64,000 nt of DNA from Luteolibacter pohnpeiensis (lineage in GTDB: Bacteria > Verrucomicrobiota > Verrucomicrobiia > Verrucomicrobiales > Akkermansiaceae): the NCBI RefSeq assembly GCF_016595435.1, contig NZ_JAENIJ010000002.1:191726-255725 (forward strand). Reading direction: 5' to 3'. The notes under the pieces are model-generated. The model searched no databases, was not told where the DNA came from, and saw only the letters and a program-made list of their open reading frames with translations. Positions 27,141 to 35,716 of the stretch are shown here, in pieces (the first letter of the stretch is position 1; each line of letters starts with the position of its first letter). A program made the position numbers and the translations under genes.

Positions 27141-27854
27141 ATGCCAATTTTCCACTCCACCGATTTGATTTCTCCAGGAACTGTCGTAGGGAGTTTCGGA
27201 TCGGCCAAAGCCTTGGCAAATTGCTCCAAATCCAATGCCGAAGCCTCGTGCGATTTGGCCGAAATCCGCCTGGATTTGCTGATTCAGCAAGGGATTAGAC
27301 CCACTCGAACGGATTGGGCACACCTTGGGGGCATTCCACTTTTATTCACCGCCAGGCGCGAAGATGAGGGCGGCGCCAACCAGCTCAATGCCGCCTCCCG
27401 AATGGAACTTTTGCGCCTCGCATTGCCCGATGTGGCACTGATCGATATCGAAGTTGCCAGCATTTCGGAGATGAAAGATCTGCTGGATGAACTTCGTAAA
27501 GAAGCCGTCCCATGGGTTGCCTCTTACCACGATTTCACCCAATTGCCGCCGACAGAGGCGTTGAAAGACGCTCTTGAGAAGGCAGCGGCGGCTGGCGCAG
27601 CCGTATTTAAAGCCGCAGCCCGCGTCACTTGTCCGGCCGATTTGGCCCGATTGGCAGATTTCCAGAGCGAAAACCATGGCATTGCCGTCGCCACCATGGG
27701 GATGGGTCCCCTCGCCCCCTCGTCGCGTCTGCTCTGCGCACAAAGCGGCAGCGTTTTGAACTACGGGTATTTAGGGGACGCCCCCACCGCACCTGGTCAA
27801 TGGCCTGCCCAACTTCTGAAACAAGCGATCTCCGCATCTGGCAGCGGTCATTAA
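27141..27854 (+). CDS. aroD: Type I 3-dehydroquinate dehydratase
   Basis: 237 residues from ATG 27141; a GTG at 27069 is an alternative. The fold signatures AEIRLDLL, FTARREDEGG, SYHDF (catalytic His) and VFKAAARV (Schiff-base Lys) define class I DHQase, which dehydrates 3-dehydroquinate in the shikimate pathway. The downstream shikimate gene aroC is at 53.6 kb, so the pathway is dispersed. Converges on the helicase gene with a 10-bp gap. Confidence 0.88.
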   Translation: MPIFHSTDLISPGTVVGSFGSAKALANCSKSNAEASCDLAEIRLDLLIQQGIRPTRTDWAHLGGIPLLFTARREDEGGANQLNAASRMELLRLALPDVALIDIEVASISEMKDLLDELRKEAVPWVASYHDFTQLPPTEALKDALEKAAAAGAAVFKAAARVTCPADLARLADFQSENHGIAVATMGMGPLAPSSRLLCAQSGSVLNYGYLGDAPTAPGQWPAQLLKQAISASGSGH

Positions 27855-27864
27855 TGCCCCATCC

Positions 27865-29865
27865 TCAGCGGATGATTTCGACCGGTGCATCCGGCAATGC
27901 CTTCAGAAACATCGATCCATAGCGCTTGGTGACGATCCGGTTGTCCAAAATGCAGACCAACCCGCTATCTTTCCCCGTGCGGATCAAACGCCCGACTCCC
28001 TGGCGCAGCTTCAGAATCGCCTCGGGAACCGAATATTCCATGAATGGATTGCCACCCGCCTCCTGAATCGCCTCAAGCCGGGAAGCCGTGAGGGGATGAT
28101 CCGGAACCGCGAATGGCAGCCGGGTCACCACGACATTGGAAAGTGATTCGCCCGGCACATCGACCCCCGTCCAAAAGCTGTCCGTTCCAAAAAGCACGCT
28201 GCTTACATCGGCTCGAAACTCCTCGATCATCCGATGGCGCGGCAGGCCTTCCCCCTGCACCAGCAATCGCCAGCCCTTTTTCTTGAAATAGCCCGCCAGC
28301 TTCTGCGCCGCGTCGCGCATGGTCTTATAACTGGTGAAAAGCACGAAGGCACGGCCATCACTCCGCGTCACCGCATCACGAATTCCATCCACCAAAAGCT
28401 CTTCATAGCGAGGCGTTCCCGGATCAGGGATGGATTTGTAAATCTTCACCTGCATCTGCCGTTGGTAATCAAATGGACTGCCGATGCTCAACGCACGGGC
28501 ACTTTCAGCCCCCACCCGACCGCGGAAATACTGAAGCTCCGGATCCCCCACTCCGAGGGTCGCACTAGTCAACACCACGCTCTTCTTTTCCGAAAACAAC
28601 AGCGGCCGCAAGCGGTTGGCGACGTTCACGGGCGCTCCGTGCAAGCTGTATTGCGTTTCATCGCGGCCTGACTTTTCCACCCAATACACACTGTCGGTTT
28701 CGGCCTGATCAAGGAACACACTGACCGCGCCATGAGCTTCGCGCAGCCGCCTGGACGCGTCCTGCAGCTCGGCCTTGGTCGAATCCGATTCGACGTCTGC
28801 CGCAAGGAGGTCGATTTGTTGCCACAAATCACGCAACGGTTGAGCCAAGCTGTTCGGCACCATCTCCGGCTCACGGACCCGGCATTCCTTGGCGAAATTG
28901 CCGAATTTCGCATGACTTCCAAGCTCATGGAAAAACCGGTCCGAGGCGACAAGCGCATCCTCCACCGCCAACATCGCGGATGCCTTGCGAAACGACTTCA
29001 GCAAGCCCTTGCGCGTGCGCGGATGATAAAGCCGCTGCAAATCAAATCGCAGCCCCGCTTGCGAAACCCGCAATCCCAGCTGCACCGCCGCCACTTGCTC
29101 AATCGTATGGGCCTCATCCAGCACCGCAAAATCGTTTGGGAACAAAAAGCCGTTCACCTTGCTCCCCTCCTCCACCACCAACTCCTCTTTATTCATCAGG
29201 GCAAAGAAAAGAGTGTGATTGACCACCACCAATTTCGCATCGGCCGCAGCCTTCCGGGCTTCCTGGAAAAAACAATTCCCACGCGGCCCGCAGTGACGGG
29301 AGGTGCAAAGCGCCGCCTCGCTGCAAACCTGCAACCACACTTTCATCTGTGGCTGGAAATTGAGATCGCTCAAGGTCCCATCGCGGGTGCTCTCCGCCCA
29401 CTGACGGATCGCATTCAACTCTTCAGTTTCACTGCTGGTGAACAAATCGCCCGCCTGCTCCAGCGCGCGGGCAAGTCGCAGCGGGCACAAATAATTCTGC
29501 CGTCCCTTCAACAGCACCGCCGGCAATTCCTCGCCCAAAATCTTGCGCACAATCGGAATATCCTTCCGCACCAACTGTTCCTGCAAATTGATGGTGTGGG
29601 TGGAAATCACCCCCTTGCGTCCGGTTTCCAGAGCGAATCTTGCGGCGGGGAGCAAATACGCCAGGCTCTTGCCAACCCCCGTGCCAGCTTCCGCCACCAA
29701 CGGCGAACCCGATGCAAGTGCCTCGGCCACAGCCACCGCCAGCTCCTGCTGCTGTGGCCGGTATTCGAAGTCACGGGATTTCGCCAATACGCCCTTGGAA
29801 GAGAATGCCTCACGCACCGCTTCATTCAGGCCGGGAACCGGCTGCCCTTCCGTGATCGAAATCAT
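27865..29865 (-). CDS. DinG/XPD-like ATP-dependent DNA helicase
   Basis: 666 residues from ATG 29865. Superfamily 2 motifs: Walker A AEAGTGVGKSLAYLLP, DEAH (FAVLDEAHTIEQ), GTDSFWTGVDVPG and the arginine finger region QGVGRLIRT. A cysteine cluster (LCTSRHCGPRGNCFF with an earlier CPLRLARAL) fits the Fe-S cluster of the DinG/XPD family. Such helicases unwind 5'-tailed duplexes, R-loops or forked DNA. The frame is open 15 codons upstream, but MISITEGQPVPGL is the likely start. Confidence 0.9.
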   Translation of the reverse strand: MISITEGQPVPGLNEAVREAFSSKGVLAKSRDFEYRPQQQELAVAVAEALASGSPLVAEAGTGVGKSLAYLLPAARFALETGRKGVISTHTINLQEQLVRKDIPIVRKILGEELPAVLLKGRQNYLCPLRLARALEQAGDLFTSSETEELNAIRQWAESTRDGTLSDLNFQPQMKVWLQVCSEAALCTSRHCGPRGNCFFQEARKAAADAKLVVVNHTLFFALMNKEELVVEEGSKVNGFLFPNDFAVLDEAHTIEQVAAVQLGLRVSQAGLRFDLQRLYHPRTRKGLLKSFRKASAMLAVEDALVASDRFFHELGSHAKFGNFAKECRVREPEMVPNSLAQPLRDLWQQIDLLAADVESDSTKAELQDASRRLREAHGAVSVFLDQAETDSVYWVEKSGRDETQYSLHGAPVNVANRLRPLLFSEKKSVVLTSATLGVGDPELQYFRGRVGAESARALSIGSPFDYQRQMQVKIYKSIPDPGTPRYEELLVDGIRDAVTRSDGRAFVLFTSYKTMRDAAQKLAGYFKKKGWRLLVQGEGLPRHRMIEEFRADVSSVLFGTDSFWTGVDVPGESLSNVVVTRLPFAVPDHPLTASRLEAIQEAGGNPFMEYSVPEAILKLRQGVGRLIRTGKDSGLVCILDNRIVTKRYGSMFLKALPDAPVEIIR

Positions 29866-29978
29866 TGCCGCTCCATCGCATCCCGCAATCCACCATCTGC
29901 CAAGCAGCATCTATCCCGGGCAGCACTTTTCACTTCCCACCGCCCCTTGCGAATCGCCATCCTGACGCACGGCCCTTC

Positions 29979-31343
29979 ATGACGTTTCCCCGCCCCAAAT
30001 TCCAGCGATACCTCCTGCCGATCGGACTTGCGATTCTTGGAGCGATCGCCTGCATGCTGTTGCTCCCGGCCGAGCAGCAAGCCGTTCGTAGCCAGATCAG
30101 CGGATTTCCTGACGCAGATGCAACCAGCCACCTGGCCCGCATCCCGATCCTGGCCGGTCTTTGCTTCCTGCCCGCCGTGGCGGGTATTTGCTACTGTCTC
30201 GGCGGAACGCTCGACCGTTACGTGGCACGGCGTTTCTTCAGCATTTTTCTGATCTGCATGAGCGCGCTGCTCATCGTCTGGCTGCTGATCGACTTCCAGG
30301 ACAACATCGGCGATTTCCTGGAAACCAAAAATCCGGCCAAGACGATGGCGCAATTTTACTCCGCCAGATCGTCCGCCATCGTTCTTTTCCTGATGCCCTA
30401 TGCGCTGCTGCTTTCGCTGCTCTACAGCCTGGGCCACCTTTCATCGACCCGTGAAATCGTGGCGATGGTCCAGAGCGGGCGTGGCATCATCCGCATCACC
30501 GCTCCGCTTATCATTGCCGGACTTTTTGGCACGCTGCTTTGCATTGGCCTGAACTACCAATGGGCCCCCGTGGCCGAAGGCAGCAAAGATAAAATTCTCG
30601 ATACCGCCTTGGGCAAATCGCCGAAAGAAGCAGCGGACGTTCTCTACTACAATGCCGACAAACGGCGCCTGTGGCTCGTCGGCGCATTCCCGCCGGATTA
30701 CGAAAAAGGCCAGCCACTGCGTAATGTGGAAATCACCACCACCCGCGCGGACGGGTCATTGAAGACCAGGCTTTCCGCCAAAAATGCGACCTGGCAGCCC
30801 GATACCCGAAAGTGGATTTTCAACGGCGCCACCACCACGGAATTTACTCCGGGCGAGCCGCCGATTTTCACCAAATCCGCCGAACCAAAAGTCAAAGCGG
30901 GTTGGAAAGAAACCCCATGGCAACTCATCAAACCGGGACTTTCTCCCACCTATCTCGGCGTGCCCGACCTCACCACCTGGCTCTCCGCCAATACGTCGAA
31001 CAACGTCTCGATCAATCCAGCACCCTATCAAACCCAGTGGCACTACCGCTGGGCTCTCCCATTTACCTGCTTGGTGACGGTGCTGCTCGCCACGCCATTG
31101 GCCATTCATTTCTCCCGCCGTGGCCCCGGTGGCAGCGTGTTTGTCGCCGTAGTCCTTTCCGCGTTAATGCTGCTGTTTTCGAACGTTTCTCTGGTTCTGG
31201 GGGAAGCCTCAATTCTCCCGCCTGCGTTGGCAGCGTGGCTACCGAACCTGATTTTCGCCTTGATCGGCATCTATCTCTTCCAGCGCCGCATCAACGGCCG
31301 CCCGATTTACCAAGCCATCCGCTCTCTGACCGGCACCGATTGA
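29979..31343 (+). CDS. LptF/LptG-family lipopolysaccharide export permease
   Basis: 454 residues from ATG 29979. Membrane helices occur near 10-30, 50-75, 80-105, 130-150 and three at the C-terminus. TLDRYVARRFFSIFL is the typical YjgP/YjgQ entry, with a large periplasmic domain in the middle (beta-jellyroll: NADKRRLWLVGAF). These permeases work with LptB to lift LPS from the inner membrane. Only one permease is visible here; its partner would be elsewhere. The first ~70 residues form an additional helix region beyond the usual start. Confidence 0.85.
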   Translation: MTFPRPKFQRYLLPIGLAILGAIACMLLLPAEQQAVRSQISGFPDADATSHLARIPILAGLCFLPAVAGICYCLGGTLDRYVARRFFSIFLICMSALLIVWLLIDFQDNIGDFLETKNPAKTMAQFYSARSSAIVLFLMPYALLLSLLYSLGHLSSTREIVAMVQSGRGIIRITAPLIIAGLFGTLLCIGLNYQWAPVAEGSKDKILDTALGKSPKEAADVLYYNADKRRLWLVGAFPPDYEKGQPLRNVEITTTRADGSLKTRLSAKNATWQPDTRKWIFNGATTTEFTPGEPPIFTKSAEPKVKAGWKETPWQLIKPGLSPTYLGVPDLTTWLSANTSNNVSINPAPYQTQWHYRWALPFTCLVTVLLATPLAIHFSRRGPGGSVFVAVVLSALMLLFSNVSLVLGEASILPPALAAWLPNLIFALIGIYLFQRRINGRPIYQAIRSLTGTD

Positions 31344-31367
31344 AGTTTTCACCCGTTTCCCACCCCC

Positions 31368-32093
31368 ATGGCACTCGCTGAACCTTGGCACATCCGCTCC
31401 AGATCCCGTGAATGCAGCGTGACTCAACGTCGCTTTGTCGACGGGGAAATCATCGTCACCGCCCTGTTCCCGGACCCGGAATCGAGTGGCTACCTGCGCC
31501 GCGATTTCTGCACCGATGCCTGGGCTGAATACCCGACCAGCGAAGAAGATCCAAAGCCGTTCTCCTTTTGGCGCACCGCCTACGCCGCCCCGGAAACCGT
31601 GGAAAAAGCGGAAGCCATCCGCAAAGACAGCGCCGAGGATATTCTGAAGCGGCTGGTCGAGGAAGACGAGGATTACACCGAAAACACCCGCTACATTCTG
31701 GCGATCATGCTGGAGCGCCAGAAGCTCCTGCGCGAAACCGACAGCCAACGAACCCCGAACGGAATCCTCCGGGTCTACGAACATCGCAAAACGGGCGAGG
31801 TGCTCATCATCAAAGACCCTGATCTTCCGCTTGATCAAATCGAAGCAGTGCAGGAGGAGGTCATTGTGCTCCTTGAGAACAACGGCCGCCTGCCTGACAA
31901 AGAGCCCGCAGCGGAAACGGAAGCTCCCGAAGAAACCCCTGCCCCGCCCAGCGAGGAGACAGTCGCTTTATCGGAAGCTGCGGAAAGCGAAGAGTCCGAG
32001 ATTGCTGAAGTTTCAGCGGAAACCGTGATCACCGCAACCGCTGAGGAAGCGGTTGAGGGAGAAGCGATCGAGGAAGGTCCGAAACCCGCTTAA
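31368..32093 (+). CDS. Conserved protein of unknown function with acidic tail
   Basis: 241 residues, 24 bp after the permease. The first ~150 residues form a compact domain (WHIRSRSRECSVTQRRFVDG, YLRRDFC, PFSFWRTAY) with two or more conserved-looking cysteines (positions ~16 and ~48); the remainder is a low-complexity acidic Ala/Glu tail. I associate this domain with a small family common in planctomycetes and Verrucomicrobiota but cannot name a function. It ends in a 4-bp overlap with the convergent lipoprotein gene. Confidence 0.7.
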   Translation: MALAEPWHIRSRSRECSVTQRRFVDGEIIVTALFPDPESSGYLRRDFCTDAWAEYPTSEEDPKPFSFWRTAYAAPETVEKAEAIRKDSAEDILKRLVEEDEDYTENTRYILAIMLERQKLLRETDSQRTPNGILRVYEHRKTGEVLIIKDPDLPLDQIEAVQEEVIVLLENNGRLPDKEPAAETEAPEETPAPPSEETVALSEAAESEESEIAEVSAETVITATAEEAVEGEAIEEGPKPA

Positions 32094-32644
32094 CGGATCG
32101 ATTTCGCAATTTCATCCGCCAACCTTCCCAGCAGGCGCGATTCCGCAGCGACCATGGCTTCGTAACCATCCCGCTCCAGCGCTTCGCGATCCGTGAAGGT
32201 TTTGGAAGCGACCAAGCGTCGATCCGGCAGGGAATAAACACGCCAGCCAGCCTCCAATACGGCATAACCATCCGCTCCGGCATGAAGTTGGCGGATGTCC
32301 AAGGTGACTTGGTTCGACAGACCATCATCTCCTTGCCACGGATAAACCCGGACATTTCCGGTGGAAAGTTTCCGTCCGAGATTGGTCGCCGTCACCCGTG
32401 CCACCGATGTCGGCAAATCTCCCGCCCAGCGATGATCTTCGGCGACAGCCAGTGAGTTTTCCGACTCCTGAATCACCAAATTCGGCCGGTCCAGATACTC
32501 CGCCACCGTGACGGGGCCGACCCCGATCCCACGCCCTCCGCCCGCTGGCGCAGGGCCTTCCGCCGTGAGCATGTAGAACGACTTCGAGCTACTGGCGCAT
32601 CCCGAAACCAAAACCAGCAACAATAACGCGAAAAGTCTCCTCAT
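32090..32644 (-). CDS. PqiC-like outer-membrane lipoprotein (ABC-type transport auxiliary)
   Basis: 184 residues from ATG 32644. Signal peptide with lipobox (LLLLVLVSGC), then the PqiC/DUF330 pattern: FYMLTAEGP, GIGVGPVTVAEYLDRPNLV and a middle TVAEDHRW-type region (SLAVAEDHRWAGDL) with a last helix RLADEIAKSI. Members act with MCE-protein lipid transporters. No pqiA or mce gene is in the window. The frame continues 14 codons upstream, but the signal peptide fixes the start. Confidence 0.85.
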   Translation of the reverse strand: MRRLFALLLLVLVSGCASSSKSFYMLTAEGPAPAGGGRGIGVGPVTVAEYLDRPNLVIQESENSLAVAEDHRWAGDLPTSVARVTATNLGRKLSTGNVRVYPWQGDDGLSNQVTLDIRQLHAGADGYAVLEAGWRVYSLPDRRLVASKTFTDREALERDGYEAMVAAESRLLGRLADEIAKSIR

Positions 32645-32751
32645 ATCGAAAGTGCAGAAATCCGGGAGCCAGTCTCGCTTCCTCAATCACGGATCGCAAC
32701 CCATTAAAAACCTCGCCCTTCATTTCAAATGCGAGAAACTCCTGCGTCACC

Positions 32752-33138
32752 ATGAAACTTACCCAACTTCTACTCGCCATCACCACCGCCGCCGCTTTCT
32801 CATCCTGCGCCACCCCACCCCATGCGGCACCAGGTAGCGTGGATCACGTCGTGCTGATGTGGCAAAAACGCCCGGGGAACACGGATGATCAAAAGACTTT
32901 GCTCGAGGCCGCCGAGCCGCTGCGCGAAATTCCTGGCGTGATTTCCATCGATCCCGGCACCGCGCTCGAAAGCCCGCGTGACGTCGTGGATGACTCATTC
33001 GACGTTTGTTATGTCGTCCGGTTCGATTCGGAAAAGTCCCTGCGCGACTACGATCAAAACCCGATTCACCAAAAGCAACTCAACGGCGTTCTCAAGCCAT
33101 TCGTGAACAAGTTCCTCATCTACGATGTAAAGCATTGA
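32752..33138 (+). CDS. Dabb-domain lipoprotein
   Basis: 128 residues. A lipobox (TTAAAFSSC) follows a short signal peptide. The rest is the stress-responsive A/B-barrel (Dabb) domain: VDHVVLMWQKRPG, LREIPGVISIDPG, SLRDYDQNPIHQKQL. Dabb proteins are dimeric; roles vary. It stands between the PqiC-like gene and thrB. Confidence 0.82.
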   Translation: MKLTQLLLAITTAAAFSSCATPPHAAPGSVDHVVLMWQKRPGNTDDQKTLLEAAEPLREIPGVISIDPGTALESPRDVVDDSFDVCYVVRFDSEKSLRDYDQNPIHQKQLNGVLKPFVNKFLIYDVKH

Positions 33139-33222
33139 GCCCACGCGGGGAAAGCTTGAATCACATCGCATTTCCAGCCCATTCTCCGCGCCCGCCAATC
33201 GGCCAACCCATTCCCACAACCC

Positions 33223-34164
33223 ATGTCCGCCAAATCTGAAATCCGCGTTTTCGCCCCGGCTACCGTCGCCAACGTCGCTTGCGGCTATGACGTGCTCGGC
33301 TTCGCCATCGATGCTCCGGGCGATGAAATCGTCGTCCGCCACGGAGAAAAACCCGGCCTTCACATCACCAAGATTACTGGGGACGATGGCAAGCTGCCAA
33401 AAAATCCGGCGCAAAACACCGCCGGTGTCGCGGCACTGGATCTGCTGAAGCATCTGGGAATGACCGATCGCGGCATCGAGATGGAAATTCATAAGAAAAT
33501 GCCATTCGGGTCCGGCCTCGGATCATCCGCAGCCTCCGCCGTCGCGGGTGCTTTCGCCGTGAACAAACTGATCGGCGAGCCGCTGACCAAAAACCAGCTA
33601 TTGCCCTTCGCGATGGCTGGTGAAGCGTCCGCAGACGGCGCTTGGCACGCGGACAACGTCGGCCCTTGCCTGCTCGGTGGCATCGTCTTCATCCGTTCCA
33701 ACTCGGAGTTGGACGTTGCCCAACTTCCGGCCCCGAAAAACCTCTGGGCTGCCGTCGTTCACCCCGACATTGAGATTCTCACCAAAGTCGCCCGGGAAAT
33801 TCTGCCAAAAGAGATCCCGCTGGAAAACGCGACCCAGCAAATCGGCAACTTGGGAGGTCTGCTCTGCGGACTCATCCAGGAAGATTACGGCCTGATCTCC
33901 CGCTCCATTCACGATGTGATCGCCGAGCCGCGTCGCCAAAAGCTGATCCCGGATTTCTACAAAGCGAAACGCGCTGCGCTCGCCGCCGGCGCGCTTGGCT
34001 TTTCCATCTCCGGTGCGGGCCCTTCGGTTTTCGCGCTGTGCGAAGGAGAACAAAGCGCGAAAAAAGTGGCAGATGCCATCTCCGGTATTTTCGCCGCCAT
34101 CCCGCTCAACAGCCAAGCCTACATCTCCCGCATCAACACCAAAGGGGTGCACGTGATTTCCTGA
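33223..34164 (+). CDS. thrB: Homoserine kinase
   Basis: 313 residues of the GHMP kinase family, with the ATP loop PFGSGLGSSAASAVAGAFA and the C-terminal GAGPSVFAL. It phosphorylates homoserine in threonine synthesis. thrC follows 28 bp downstream, so the two steps are encoded together. Confidence 0.95.
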   Translation: MSAKSEIRVFAPATVANVACGYDVLGFAIDAPGDEIVVRHGEKPGLHITKITGDDGKLPKNPAQNTAGVAALDLLKHLGMTDRGIEMEIHKKMPFGSGLGSSAASAVAGAFAVNKLIGEPLTKNQLLPFAMAGEASADGAWHADNVGPCLLGGIVFIRSNSELDVAQLPAPKNLWAAVVHPDIEILTKVAREILPKEIPLENATQQIGNLGGLLCGLIQEDYGLISRSIHDVIAEPRRQKLIPDFYKAKRAALAAGALGFSISGAGPSVFALCEGEQSAKKVADAISGIFAAIPLNSQAYISRINTKGVHVIS

Positions 34165-34192
34165 CCCAACCGCAGTCTCCACCGCTACCGCC

Positions 34193-35497
34193 GTGCTCTA
34201 CCATTCCACCAACAATCCCTCGCACCAGGTCGGCCTCAAGGAAGCCATCCTGCGCTCCCTGCCGCCAGATAACGGCCTTTACATGCCGGATCAACTGCCG
34301 GTCTTGAGTTCGGATTTCTGGACCATTTGGCGCCACCTTTCCTTCCAGGAAATGGGTTTCGCCGTGGCGGATGCGTTCTTTGGCGAAGACGTCCCGGCTG
34401 CCGCGCTGCGGGAAATCGTCGAAGGCACCCTGACCTTCGACGCGCCGCTGACGATGCTTGCACCGGGCGATTTCATCCTGGAGCTATTCCACGGACCAAC
34501 CCTCGCGTTCAAGGACTTCGGAGCGCGATTCATGGCACGGCTGATGGCATGGCTGACCCGCGATGACGATCAGGAGCTGACAGTTCTGGTTGCCACCTCG
34601 GGCGATACTGGAGGCGCTGTCGCATCTGCCTTTCACCATGTCCCCGGCACCCGCGTGGTCATTCTCTACCCCAAGGGCAAGGTTTCAGGATTGCAGGAAA
34701 AGCAGCTCACCACACTTGGCGGCAACATCACCGCACTTGAAGTCGATGGTTCTTTCGATGATTGCCAGGCGATGGTAAAGTCGGCGTTTTTGGATCAGGA
34801 TCTGGCCCGAAAGTTCAATCTCACTTCGGCGAACTCTATCAACCTTTCTCGGCTCGTCCCGCAGAGTTTCTACTACATTTATAGTGCTTCCCAGCTCCCA
34901 GAAGGAGTCAATCCGGTGTTCGTCGTACCATCGGGAAATTTCGGCAACCTGACGGCTGGACTTCTCGCCGCCCAACTCGGCCTGCCGGTGGAACATTTCA
35001 TCGCCGCCACCAATCGCAATGATGTCGTCCCGCGCTACCTCCGCAGCGGCAACTACGAGCCTCACCCAAGCATCGCCACCATCTCCAACGCCATGGACGT
35101 CGGTTCGCCATCGAACTTCGTTCGCATGCAGGCATTGACCGGAAATTCCTGGGACAACATGAAATCCCGCATCCACGGAGTCTCGTTCAGCGATGAGCAA
35201 ACCCGTGCTGCGATCCGCGAAGTGAAGTCGATGCATGACTACGAGCTCGACCCACACGGCGCCGTCGCCTGGCTGGCTGCTCGTCAATGGCGGGCAACCC
35301 ACGCCGGCCACCCAACGCTTTCCCTGGAAACAGCGCATCCGGCGAAATTCATCGATGTCATGGAAACCGAGCTCGGCCCTGGCAGTGTCGAAATCCCGGA
35401 GCGCCTTGCCGTCCTCGCCGATCGCGAAAAGTCCGCCATTCCGATTTCGAACGAAGCTGCAGCGCTGCACCAATGGCTGCGCGATACATTGAGCTAA
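34193..35497 (+). CDS. thrC: Threonine synthase
   Basis: 434 residues from GTG 34193 (VLYHSTNNPSHQVGLKEAIL). PLP-binding lysine lies in HGPTLAFKDFGARF, and the phosphate loop is SGDTGGAVASAF. This is the shorter bacterial (type 2-like) form that works on O-phosphohomoserine. Forms an operon with thrB. No ATG is better placed; the GTG follows thrB closely. Confidence 0.94.
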   Translation: MLYHSTNNPSHQVGLKEAILRSLPPDNGLYMPDQLPVLSSDFWTIWRHLSFQEMGFAVADAFFGEDVPAAALREIVEGTLTFDAPLTMLAPGDFILELFHGPTLAFKDFGARFMARLMAWLTRDDDQELTVLVATSGDTGGAVASAFHHVPGTRVVILYPKGKVSGLQEKQLTTLGGNITALEVDGSFDDCQAMVKSAFLDQDLARKFNLTSANSINLSRLVPQSFYYIYSASQLPEGVNPVFVVPSGNFGNLTAGLLAAQLGLPVEHFIAATNRNDVVPRYLRSGNYEPHPSIATISNAMDVGSPSNFVRMQALTGNSWDNMKSRIHGVSFSDEQTRAAIREVKSMHDYELDPHGAVAWLAARQWRATHAGHPTLSLETAHPAKFIDVMETELGPGSVEIPERLAVLADREKSAIPISNEAAALHQWLRDTLS

Positions 35498-35716
35498 CCG
35501 ATTCCGTTAGCTGACCAATGAAAGCTCCAACTCCAAAACCCCCCGAACCAAACCAAGATAGACCTACCGACTCCCGATGATCCATACACCAGCACAAATA
35601 TTCTGGTCATCTGGTGCAGATTTCGAAAACCACGACTAGAATTCATCACTGTCTGACCCGACTCATCCTGGCAGGTCTATTCACATCTGGGCGCGAATGC
35701 TCAAATCATCGCGCTG

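Noticed and set aside
28732..29982. 416-codon plus-strand frame across the DinG-like gene
   Set aside because: Antisense shadow rich in Gln, His and Arg without any domain; the helicase on the other strand is clear.
32090..32686. PqiC-like protein starting 14 codons earlier
   Set aside because: The signal peptide and lipobox start at ATG 32644.
35498..35716. Inverted repeats after thrC (AGCTAAC/GTTAGCT; CACCAG/CTGGTG) as terminators
   Set aside because: Arms are short and lack T runs; recorded only as weak structure.
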